NCBI GenBank assembly: GCA_007127015.1
Contig: SLAE01000195.1
Span: forward strand, 1-13,966
Length of the DNA stretch: 13,966 nucleotides
Direction of reading: 5' to 3'
Source: Desulfonatronospira sp.
Lineage (GTDB): Bacteria; Desulfobacterota; Desulfovibrionia; Desulfovibrionales; Desulfonatronovibrionaceae
Shown here: in pieces, positions 6,427 through 13,222 of the stretch
Numbering within the stretch: the stretch's first letter is position 1
Layout of the letters: each line of letters starts with the position of its first letter
The notes under the pieces: model-generated
Databases searched by the model: none
What the model was told of the DNA's origin: nothing
What the model saw: only the letters and a program-made list of their open reading frames with translations
Program-made: the position numbers and the translations under genes

Positions 6427-7596
6427 CTAAACCTTGCAGGCGGTACGCAGATCACTTGCCGCGTCTGTCTTTTCCCAGGTAAATTCAGGCTTTTCTCTGC
6501 CGAAATGACCGTAATTGGTGGTCAACTGGTAAATAGGCCGCTTCAGATCCAGGCGCTTGATGATGAAGTAGGGCCTCAGATCAAACACTTCACGTACAGC
6601 CCTGGTCAATGTCTCATCATCAACCTCTCCGCTGCCCATTGAGGTGGCCAGCACCGAAACCGGTTCGGCCAGTCCTATGCAGTAGGCGATCTGGATCTGG
6701 CATCGTTCGGCCAGACCTGCAGCCACTACGTTTTTGGCCACATACCTGGCCATATATGCTCCCGAGCGATCCACCTTGGAGGGATCCTTACCGGAAAAGG
6801 CCCCGCCTCCGTGCGCGGCCATGCCTCCGTAAGTATCGTTAATAATCTTGCGCCCGCACAATCCGCAGTCGCCCATGGGTCCGCCGACGACAAAACGTCC
6901 TGTGGTGTTGATGTATACCCTGGTCTTCTGATCCACCAGTTCCGAAGGCAGGGAGTGAAAGATGACCTCCTTGCGGATGGCTTCGGAAAGATCCTGGTAG
7001 GAAATGTTGGGGTCATGCTGTGCTGATACAACTACATTGTCCACACGCACCGGTTTGCCGTTTTCATACTCCATGCCTACCTGAGTTTTGCCGTCGGGTC
7101 GCAGAAAATCAAGAATGTTTTTCTTGCGCACATAGGCCAGCCTGCGGCTCAGCTTGTGCGCGTAATGTATGGGAGCCGGCATGAGCGCTTCTGTTTCGGT
7201 GCAGGCATATCCGAACATCATACCCTGGTCGCCTGCGCCCTGCTCTTCGGGGGTCTTGCGCTCCACTCCCTGGGCGATGTCCGGGGACTGTTTGTCAATT
7301 GAGGAAATAACCGCACAGGTCTCCCAGTCAAAACCCATATCCGAACTGTTGTATCCGATGTCCTTGACTGTTTCGCGAACAATGGTTGGAAGATCAGCAT
7401 AGGCCGAGGAAGAGATCTCCCCGGCGATAAAGACCATTCCTGTGGTGACCAGCGATTCACAGGCCACTTTGGACTCTGGATCCTGATCCATGAGCGCGTC
7501 CAGCACGGCATCAGAAATATAATCGGCCACCTTATCCGGATGGCCTTCAGCAACTGATTCAGAGGTGAAAAAATATTTGCCCTGGTTACCTATCAT
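6427..7596 (-). CDS. metK: S-adenosylmethionine synthetase (methionine adenosyltransferase)
   Basis: MetK condenses ATP and methionine to S-adenosylmethionine, releasing phosphate and diphosphate. The 389-aa length matches the E. coli-type enzyme. All signatures are present: GHPDK (18-22, ATP binding), GAGDQGMMFGY (120-130), TGRFVVGGPMGD (232-243), and the phosphate-loop GGGAFSGKDPSKVDRS (263-278). One mild oddity is GLCGRK at 245-250, where GLTGRK is more usual. The ATG at 7596 is preceded by AAGGAG with 6-nt spacing. It is the last gene of the sahR-ahcY-metK unit, 165 bp after ahcY. This places SAM synthesis and SAH removal under common control. A second promoter in the 165-bp gap is possible. 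The stop is TAG at 6427-6429. Confidence 0.98.
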   Translation of the reverse strand: MIGNQGKYFFTSESVAEGHPDKVADYISDAVLDALMDQDPESKVACESLVTTGMVFIAGEISSSAYADLPTIVRETVKDIGYNSSDMGFDWETCAVISSIDKQSPDIAQGVERKTPEEQGAGDQGMMFGYACTETEALMPAPIHYAHKLSRRLAYVRKKNILDFLRPDGKTQVGMEYENGKPVRVDNVVVSAQHDPNISYQDLSEAIRKEVIFHSLPSELVDQKTRVYINTTGRFVVGGPMGDCGLCGRKIINDTYGGMAAHGGGAFSGKDPSKVDRSGAYMARYVAKNVVAAGLAERCQIQIAYCIGLAEPVSVLATSMGSGEVDDETLTRAVREVFDLRPYFIIKRLDLKRPIYQLTTNYGHFGREKPEFTWEKTDAASDLRTACKV

Positions 7597-7639
7597 ATTG
7601 TTCTCCTTATAGTTTAAGAGCGAAAAAACACCTTTCTGC

Positions 7640-7668
7640 TTTATACGCCTGCTGCTTGAGTTTTTCCA
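7640..7668 (-). promoter_or_regulatory. metK: Possible internal promoter before metK
   Basis: In the 165-bp ahcY-metK gap, the minus strand reads TGGAAA (7668-7663), 17 bp, then TATAAA (7645-7640). The -10 is good and the -35 modest, 44 bp upstream of the metK ATG. It could give extra metK transcription independent of the operon promoter. No SAM riboswitch fold is recognisable in this gap. Confidence 0.3.
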
Positions 7669-7761
7669 TTCCTGTTTTCTGTCTTCTTTCTTGACTGACT
7701 CACCAGTCTGAAGTCTTTGTTATGACTTTGATCTGCCTGCTCCGGCTTCCGACCCACCGAC

Positions 7762-9024
7762 TTAAGTACCTTCCTCCCAGGACTCCAGATAGTCTTTCTG
7801 TTCCTGGGTCAGCTGATCTATTTCCAGCCCCATGGCTTCAAGCTGCAGTCCGGCGATTTCATCGTCCAGTTCGGGGGGCAGCTGAATGACCCTGTTTTCC
7901 ATCCGTCCTTTATGCTGTACACCGTATTCACAGGCCAGGGCCTGGCCGCAGAAGGAAGTGGACATGACTTCGCTGGGATGGCCTTCGGCTGCAGCCAGAT
8001 TGATCAGCCTGCCTTCACCGAGGATGAATATTTTCTTGTTGTTCAGAATGTATTCATCCATGGCTTCGCGAACCCTTCTTTTGGACCGGGCTGCCTCCTG
8101 CAGGGCCGGGATCTCGATTTCGTTGTCGAAATGACCGGAATTGCACAGTATCGCACCATTCTTCATGACCTGCATATGTTCCAGACGGATGATATTCTTG
8201 TTCCCGGTAACCGTACAGAAAATGTCTCCGACTTGAGCTGCGTTTTCGATCTTCATCACTTTGAACCCGTCATACGCGGCCTGCAGAGCACGAAAGTTAT
8301 CCACTTCAGTCACGATCACGTTGGCCCCAAGTCCTTTGGCTCTCTTGGCCACTCCCTTGCCGCAGCTTCCATAACCGCTGACCACGAAATTCTTCCCGGC
8401 AAAGAGAACATTGGTGGCTCTTAGTATCCCGTCAACTGTGGACTGGCCGGTACCGTAGAAGTTGTCCACCAGATGCTTGGTCATGTTGTCATTGACCGCT
8501 ATCATGGGATATTTCAAAGCATTATCCTTTTCCATGGCCTTGAGCCGGATAATGCCGGTTGTGGTCTCCTCGCAGCCGCAAATGATCTCCGGAATCAAAT
8601 GGCTGTGGCTTTTATGGATTTCCGAAACCAGATCGCAGCCGTCATCAATGGTGATGTGCGGTTTGAAATCAATGACCTTGTTGATATAGCGGTAGTAATC
8701 CTCTTTGGTCTCACCCTTATAGGCCCAGACCATAACTCCTTCTTCAGCCAGGGCAGCAGCTACATCATCCTGTGTAGACAGAGGGTTGCACCCGGTTATG
8801 GCCACTTCAGCGCCACCGGCGATAAGGGTGCGCACGAGAATTCCTGTTTCCTTGGTCACATGCAGAGCAAGTCCGATGCGCACGCCCTGGAGAGGCTTTT
8901 CCTGTTCAAAACGCTTTTTGACCTTTAATAGAGCACCCATATGCAGTTCGGCCAGCTCCATGTTTTTCATGCCCTGGGAAGCCAGAGACATGTCCTTGAC
9001 TTCAAAATGATTACCTTTGTCCAT
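7762..9024 (-). CDS. ahcY: S-adenosylhomocysteine hydrolase, short (archaeal/Thermotoga-like) type
   Basis: AhcY splits S-adenosylhomocysteine, the product inhibitor of methyltransferases, into adenosine and homocysteine using bound NAD. Active-site positions known from the family are visible: H55, E153 in EETTTG, K183 and D187 in NDNMTKHLVDN, and H298 in SGHFD. The NAD-binding loop is GYGSCGKG (217-224). At 420 aa the protein is shorter than the 430-470 aa of most eukaryotic and proteobacterial enzymes. It ends in ESWEEGT and lacks the usual C-terminal Lys-Tyr tail that reaches the neighbouring subunit's NAD. This is the form found in archaea and Thermotoga. Some archaeal relatives prefer S-inosylhomocysteine, so substrate choice is open. 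The ATG has AAGGAG 6 nt upstream and follows sahR by 43 bp. Confidence 0.96.
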   Translation of the reverse strand: MDKGNHFEVKDMSLASQGMKNMELAELHMGALLKVKKRFEQEKPLQGVRIGLALHVTKETGILVRTLIAGGAEVAITGCNPLSTQDDVAAALAEEGVMVWAYKGETKEDYYRYINKVIDFKPHITIDDGCDLVSEIHKSHSHLIPEIICGCEETTTGIIRLKAMEKDNALKYPMIAVNDNMTKHLVDNFYGTGQSTVDGILRATNVLFAGKNFVVSGYGSCGKGVAKRAKGLGANVIVTEVDNFRALQAAYDGFKVMKIENAAQVGDIFCTVTGNKNIIRLEHMQVMKNGAILCNSGHFDNEIEIPALQEAARSKRRVREAMDEYILNNKKIFILGEGRLINLAAAEGHPSEVMSTSFCGQALACEYGVQHKGRMENRVIQLPPELDDEIAGLQLEAMGLEIDQLTQEQKDYLESWEEGT

Positions 9025-9067
9025 GTTGTTCTCCTTTGCAGATTTTTTGATTATCTAAAAGAAATGC

Positions 9068-9982
9068 TCAGGCCCTCGAGGCCATGCACACGTTGACGCT
9101 TAAGCCGTGACGCACCTGATGCTGCTCTATGCTGGAAACTAAAAGTCCTGCTTCTTTCATCCAGCTTTCAAGCTGCTCTATGGTGAATCCCGCCCAGATC
9201 CCGCCATACTTCCTGCGGACCGCTTCCTGGTCGTGGTGGTCGAAATCAGCCATAATGAATAGCCCTCCCGGCCTGAGCACCCGGAAAACTTCCTTCAGAC
9301 CTTCCTGAGGTTCGGCCGCGTGGCGCAGGACCATCTCCATCACCGCGAGATCAACTTCGTTATTGCGCATGGGCAGGTGCTCCAGCTCACCAAGGCGAAG
9401 ATCCGCTTCCACTCCCTCCTCCTGAAGTCTTTTTCCGGCCTTTTCCAGCATTCCGGGTGAACTGTCCACGCCTATGACCCGTCCGCAATGCCGCGCGAGC
9501 CGGATAATCATCCCGCCTGTTCCGCAGCCCAGATCAGCTGCCACGTCCCTGTTCTCAGTCCATTTGGTAACAATGCCAGCCAGACTGAATTCTCCCAGAA
9601 TTTCCTGTTTCATCCGGTCCCAGTCATCGACCAGATCATTGAAAAAACTGCGGACTTTGTGTTTGCGTTCTTCCAGAACCTCGGTGGCCTTATCCAGGTC
9701 TTCAGAAAATTCAAGAGATGATTTTCCACACTCGATGACGAATCCGGTCAGATAATTCAGCTCAGGTGAGCGTATTCCGCTGTAATAAATATAGCTGCCA
9801 TCCCTCCTGAATGTTAACAGACCTGAATCTGTCAGAATCTTCAGGTGCCTTGAGATCCTGGACTGACCCATGTCCAGAATGCTCACCAGCTCATTGACAT
9901 TCAGTTCGTGATGCAGCAGCAGATGCAGCAGCCTGAGCCTGGTTTCATCAGCCAGGGATTTAAAAATACGAATACTATTCAA
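9068..9982 (-). CDS. sahR: ArsR-family regulator fused to SAM-dependent methyltransferase domain (SahR type)
   Basis: Residues 1-80 form an ArsR-type winged helix-turn-helix: SLADETRLRLLHLL, then recognition helix SRISRHLKILTDSGLL (41-56) and wing RRDGSYIYY. Residues 110-304 form a class I methyltransferase fold with motif I VAADLGCGTGG (147-157), acidic GVDSS (171-175) and a PGG turn at 238-240. The ArsR metal-binding cysteine motif is absent. This architecture, placed first in an operon with ahcY and metK, matches SahR. SahR is the known proteobacterial repressor of the SAM cycle that uses its methyltransferase-like domain to sense S-adenosylhomocysteine. The start is TTG at 9982; I see no in-frame ATG or GTG just upstream, and the ribosome site is weak. 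Clustered half-sites directly upstream suggest autoregulation. True methyltransferase activity is not excluded. Confidence 0.88.
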   Translation of the reverse strand: MNSIRIFKSLADETRLRLLHLLLHHELNVNELVSILDMGQSRISRHLKILTDSGLLTFRRDGSYIYYSGIRSPELNYLTGFVIECGKSSLEFSEDLDKATEVLEERKHKVRSFFNDLVDDWDRMKQEILGEFSLAGIVTKWTENRDVAADLGCGTGGMIIRLARHCGRVIGVDSSPGMLEKAGKRLQEEGVEADLRLGELEHLPMRNNEVDLAVMEMVLRHAAEPQEGLKEVFRVLRPGGLFIMADFDHHDQEAVRRKYGGIWAGFTIEQLESWMKEAGLLVSSIEQHQVRHGLSVNVCMASRA

Positions 9983-9990
9983 TTTATTAC

Positions 9991-10012
9991 CATATAAAGA
10001 TATGTTGATATG
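9991..10012. promoter_or_regulatory. sahR: Candidate SahR operator (clustered CATAT/GATATG half-sites)
   Basis: CATAT (9991-9995) and ATATG (10000-10004) form an inverted repeat around AAAG. GATATG occurs twice at 9999-10004 and 10007-10012, an 8-bp period. The cluster lies between the predicted -10 element and the sahR start, where a bound ArsR-type dimer would block transcription. Assigning it to SahR is inference from position and symmetry. Confidence 0.5.
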
Positions 10013-10017
10013 AAGAA

Positions 10018-10046
10018 CAAATATAATGACATCCAGGCATTGTCAA
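10018..10046 (-). promoter_or_regulatory. sahR: Sigma-70-like promoter of sahR-ahcY-metK
   Basis: On the minus strand a perfect TTGACA (10046-10041) is followed by TATATT (10025-10020) at 15 bp or TATTTG (10023-10018) at 17 bp. Transcription would begin near 10010, inside the half-site cluster and about 30 bp upstream of the TTG start codon. Confidence 0.55.
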
Positions 10047-10147
10047 GGAGAAAGTGAAGCAGGCAAAAAGTTCTTTGTCACGTGGTTCCGTTTGCCCGGG
10101 TGTGGCGCTTAATTAGATCTTATAGCTTTTGACAGAAAAACATGAAA

Positions 10148-10194
10148 TTGAGTCAAACCTGCAGAAAATAATATTGTCCCCGGTAAAGCGCTTT
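10148..10194 (+). promoter_or_regulatory. Weak promoter candidate and palindrome before the APS-kinase-like gene
   Basis: TTGAGT (10148-10153) and TAATAT (10169-10174) are 15 bp apart on the plus strand. A perfect 10-bp palindrome AAAGCGCTTT follows at 10185-10194, about 50 bp before the ATG. A TTGACA at 10129-10134 has no reasonable -10 partner. The assignment is tentative. Confidence 0.25.
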
Positions 10195-10243
10195 GCTATG
10201 TTGATATTGTGCCGCATCCGCAAACCCGGACGGAATATAATTT

Positions 10244-10885
10244 ATGCATCCATCAATCTTGATTCTGTCATCTGTCTTAAGTCCTCTGCCTGCCACGCCA
10301 AAAGCCGGTTCATCTGAACAAAGCCTGGTCATCTGGTTCACCGGTCTTCCCGGCTCAGGCAAGAGCAGCGTGTGCAATTATGTCCGGGACAGTCTGAAAG
10401 AAAAAGGATTTGCTGTCCTGGTTCTGCGCATGGATGAACAGCGCAGGAAATACTTTCCCGATCCAAAGTACACAAGTGAGGAAAGGCAAAAAGCTTATGA
10501 ACTTTTTGCAGATGATGCTGTACGCGCGGCCCGGCCGGGGCGCCCGGTCCTTCTGGACGCCACAGCTCCCCAAGTCTCAATGCGCCGTGCTGTGCGCGAC
10601 CGGGTACCCAGATTTGCTGAAGTTCACATTAAATGTTCTCTGTCTACGGCCATGCGCAGGGAAAAGTCCAGACCCGAAGGTCTGGTCATGGCCGATCTCT
10701 ATGCCAAAGCCCTGGAAAGAAAAAAGACCGGAAAAGAATTCCCGGGTCTGGGACGGGTCATAGGAGTGGATGTACCCTTTGAGATGGATCCGGAAGCGGA
10801 AATGATAATTGAAAACGATCACCTGAGCCTTAGTGAGGCCGGGGAGAAGGCGATGAAATTCATAGAGGACAAACTGCTCGACTGA
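10244..10885 (+). CDS. Adenylyl-sulfate kinase-like P-loop protein (CysC family, divergent)
   Basis: This 213-aa protein has a Walker A loop GLPGSGKS (34-41). Its C-terminal half resembles APS kinase: DLYAKAL...G..FPGLGRVIGVDVPFEMDPEAEMII (151-189), comparable to the family's LYKKAR...F.GID.PYE.P..PE. APS kinase phosphorylates adenylyl sulfate to PAPS. The substrate loop differs: canonical DGDNVR reads RMDEQR (62-67), keeping only the second Asp and the Arg, and the usual ISPYR region reads TAPQVSMR. The N-terminal 25 residues before the P-loop strand are non-conserved. The ATG at 10244 has no strong ribosome site, and TTG at codon 6 is an alternative. It is divergent from sahR and 38 bp upstream of rsmE. 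APS kinase is the best guess, but another small-molecule kinase role is possible. Confidence 0.7.
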   Translation: MHPSILILSSVLSPLPATPKAGSSEQSLVIWFTGLPGSGKSSVCNYVRDSLKEKGFAVLVLRMDEQRRKYFPDPKYTSEERQKAYELFADDAVRAARPGRPVLLDATAPQVSMRRAVRDRVPRFAEVHIKCSLSTAMRREKSRPEGLVMADLYAKALERKKTGKEFPGLGRVIGVDVPFEMDPEAEMIIENDHLSLSEAGEKAMKFIEDKLLD

Positions 10886-10923
10886 GCCTGGTTTTTTAAG
10901 CTCTGACTGATAGCTGTAGCCAC

Positions 10924-11643
10924 ATGCATACATTTTACCTGTCCCCGGAAAAATGGCGGGACCCTTACAGGCTGGAACAGGAGGAAGCCCATCATTTAAG
11001 CCGGGTGCTGCGCATCATGCCCGGGTCCAGGGTTTATCTCATGAACGGCATGGGCCGCATGGGCATATTTGCAGTTGAAAAATGCACCAAGAAAGAGGTC
11101 CTGCTTGCTCCTGAAGGAATATGGCAGGAACCGGAACCAGCAATCAGGCTGCACCTGGCCCTGGGCTGGAACAAAAGCTCCAGGCGCTTCTGGCTGCTGG
11201 AAAAGGCTGTGGAATTAAGGGCATGGAAGATAATATTCTGGTCCGCAAAAAACAGCCAGGGCGATATGGACAGGACCAGAGCCGAGAACTGGCATAAAAG
11301 ACTTCTGGCGGCAGCCAAGCAGAGTCGCAACCCCTGGGTGCCGGAACTCATTTTTATTCCCGGAGGTGTAACTGAACTTACAAGCTATGCCCGGGAGCTT
11401 CCATGCAGGATAGTCCTCTGGGAACAGGAGCGCAGAAACAATCTTCTGGATATTTATCTGCGCTCAAAAGATCAGGAAAGAGCAGTTGTCGTAGGTCCGG
11501 AAGGAGGAATCGATCCTCGGGAGCATCAGGCACTGAATGCAGCAGGCTTTGATTCAGCTACTCTGGGTCCGGGAGTTCTTCGCTGGGAAACAGCGGCCCT
11601 CAGCGTACTATGTTTGAACATGCTCCTGGCCGGCAGAGCTTGA
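10924..11643 (+). CDS. rsmE: 16S rRNA (uracil-1498-N3)-methyltransferase
   Basis: RsmE methylates N3 of U1498 in helix 44 of 16S rRNA using SAM. The 239-aa length is typical. Residues 1-70 form the PUA-like RNA-binding domain (HHLSRVLRIMPGS at 23-35). The SPOUT methyltransferase core shows GPEGG (191-195) and LGPGVLRWETAA (214-225), which build the trefoil knot around SAM. The usual KATELG helix reads KAVELRA, and the following TERS segment reads WSAKN, so the enzyme is somewhat divergent but complete. The ATG at 10924 lacks a clear Shine-Dalgarno site. It follows the APS-kinase-like gene by 38 bp, probably on one transcript. It converges on the DUF4139 gene after 46 bp, with no clear terminator between them. 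Confidence 0.95.
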   Translation: MHTFYLSPEKWRDPYRLEQEEAHHLSRVLRIMPGSRVYLMNGMGRMGIFAVEKCTKKEVLLAPEGIWQEPEPAIRLHLALGWNKSSRRFWLLEKAVELRAWKIIFWSAKNSQGDMDRTRAENWHKRLLAAAKQSRNPWVPELIFIPGGVTELTSYARELPCRIVLWEQERRNNLLDIYLRSKDQERAVVVGPEGGIDPREHQALNAAGFDSATLGPGVLRWETAALSVLCLNMLLAGRA

Positions 11644-11689
11644 GCTGCTTAACCGCAGAAGGTGTTTCCGATCAAAAGCATGCCGCTGC

Positions 11690-13213
11690 TCACCTCCAGC
11701 CCCAATCCAAATCCATATCCCTGGGAGCTTCAAGATGGATGCGCATCTCAACCTGGCGCTCCTGCCCCGGTTCAAGCTCAAGATCCCAGATAAACAGGGA
11801 TTCGGTCTGCTCCGAAATCTGAGGATGAAGCTCAATTGCGGCATCGATGCGTTCATCCCGCAGTAAGGGCCTGGGTTCTTCCAGACGGATGCTTATCGGA
11901 TAGTCATGGAAGTTGACCGCGCCGATCATGAAATGCCATAAATGGGTCTGGCGGCCGCGAACTATGCCTCTGGCTCCGGTGCCTTTGGCTTTAGTCACTG
12001 TTTCTGCGCTGACAAAGGGATCTTCACCGAAATGTATGGTTTTCTCTGTACCGGTAAAGCTGAAAGCATGTCTTCCGAGCATGGCCGGACCAAGGAAAAA
12101 CATGGCTTCGCCTTCAGGGATGTTCTGTGCCTGCTCAAGTCTGACATCAGCCCTTAAAAAAGCCTTTTCGCTCATGCTCGGGCGCAGAAGACGGACAAAT
12201 TCGGCGACCCACTCCTGCTCGCTGATCCCGAGCCTGGGGTTATCTCCTGCGGCAAGGTTCTGCCTGCCCAGATCCCAGATGGAATACACCTCTCTTCTTG
12301 CTTCCGCCGGAGCAGGAGCAGCTTCCATGGCCAGCCGGGCATCCATGGGCCAGGGTGGACCTCTTTCCGGGGCTGGTCTGACGATCCAGTCTGGCAGCGC
12401 CGGAGGTTCAAGCTTTTTCTGCGGTTCGAGAGTGGCCAGGCTGATTCGCACATCTTCCCAGTCCTGACCGCTGCTCTGCCAGACCCTTGCCTCCCACGAG
12501 AAGGCTATGCGCTGCTTATCCGGAAGAGCCCGCAGTCTGTACACAGGCTCCCAGCCGCAGCCGGACAGGATGTAGTCATACTCTATTACTGCTGTTTCAC
12601 CTGCTCCGTATCCGCCCAGATGGACAATTATCTCCCAGCCTCTGTTTTCCGGGTCGGTCATTTTCTCCAGTTTTTTGTGCAGTTCTTTGATCTTAAATTT
12701 TGTCTCTTCTCTAACCTGCTCAGCTGCTGCTTTTAAGATATAAGCTTCTTTAAGATGACCAAAGATCATTTCAGAAAGTTCACTCAGGCGTTCGGGCTCT
12801 TCAGGATGGTCTTTGCGTGCTTCCCAGAAATCAATGCGCCCTTTATAGGCTGTGAGTTCCGCCTGCAGTTCATTTTTCCGGGTTTTCAGTTTTTCCAGCT
12901 CGTTGCGCAGTTTTCTGATTCTTTCGCTTTCTTCAGGCTCTGACCTGCCCCACTGAACTTCTTTTACAAAATAATCAGCTGAATCATCCGGACGGATCAA
13001 TAGACTGTCCAGATCCGCTCCGGCAGGCAGTTCAAACCTTACCCGAAGGTTGTCGCCTGATCCCTGCACTTCAAGATCTTTTTTCTCCCATACTCGGGCA
13101 GATTCAGGAAAAATAATCGCTTCCACCGGCTGAGCCGGGCATGCGGTTGACCCTGCCTGAAAAAATATAAAGAGGCTAAATGCAAAAGCAGCGCCATACA
13201 AAAGTCTTTTCAT
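11690..13213 (-). CDS. Exported DUF4139 (mucoidy inhibitor A-like) domain protein
   Basis: The 507-aa protein begins with a signal peptide: MKRLLYG, hydrophobic AAFAFSLFIFF, then AGSTACPAQP with likely cleavage near residue 24-28. A cysteine at 25 raises the possibility of a lipoprotein, but the lipobox is not canonical. Residues 30-90 resemble the N-terminal DUF4140 domain. Residues 91-186 are a long charged coiled coil. From about 206 the DUF4139 domain starts with the recognisable AVIEYDYILSGCGWEPVYRLRA. Some proteins of this family are annotated MuiA, after a proposed role in limiting mucoidy, but the biochemical function is not known. It lies in the periplasm or on the cell surface by inference. 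The ATG is 9 bp after the histidine kinase stop, so the two genes are very probably co-transcribed and may be translationally coupled. Confidence 0.82.
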   Translation of the reverse strand: MKRLLYGAAFAFSLFIFFQAGSTACPAQPVEAIIFPESARVWEKKDLEVQGSGDNLRVRFELPAGADLDSLLIRPDDSADYFVKEVQWGRSEPEESERIRKLRNELEKLKTRKNELQAELTAYKGRIDFWEARKDHPEEPERLSELSEMIFGHLKEAYILKAAAEQVREETKFKIKELHKKLEKMTDPENRGWEIIVHLGGYGAGETAVIEYDYILSGCGWEPVYRLRALPDKQRIAFSWEARVWQSSGQDWEDVRISLATLEPQKKLEPPALPDWIVRPAPERGPPWPMDARLAMEAAPAPAEARREVYSIWDLGRQNLAAGDNPRLGISEQEWVAEFVRLLRPSMSEKAFLRADVRLEQAQNIPEGEAMFFLGPAMLGRHAFSFTGTEKTIHFGEDPFVSAETVTKAKGTGARGIVRGRQTHLWHFMIGAVNFHDYPISIRLEEPRPLLRDERIDAAIELHPQISEQTESLFIWDLELEPGQERQVEMRIHLEAPRDMDLDWGWR

Positions 13214-13222
13214 TATCCTAAT

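Noticed and set aside
7597..7761. Possible SAM or SAH riboswitch before metK
   Set aside because: Only short isolated inverted repeats (for example GACTG/CAGTC at 7697-7712) are visible, with no match to a known SAM or SAH riboswitch core; regulation is better explained by SahR.
7912..8424. 170-codon open frame on + within ahcY
   Set aside because: It is the antisense of a fully conserved ahcY and shows no domain.
9068..9982. ArsR metal-responsive arsenic regulator
   Set aside because: The metal-binding cysteine pair in the recognition helix region is absent, and the context is SAM-cycle genes rather than arsenic resistance.
10129..10317. 62-codon open frame before the APS-kinase-like gene, beginning near a TTGACA
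   Set aside because: It overlaps the kinase start in another frame, lacks a ribosome site and resembles no known peptide.
11913..12467. 184-codon open frame on + antisense to the DUF4139 gene
   Set aside because: It has a low-complexity composition typical of a shadow frame and no ribosome site; the minus-strand gene has a signal peptide and family motifs.
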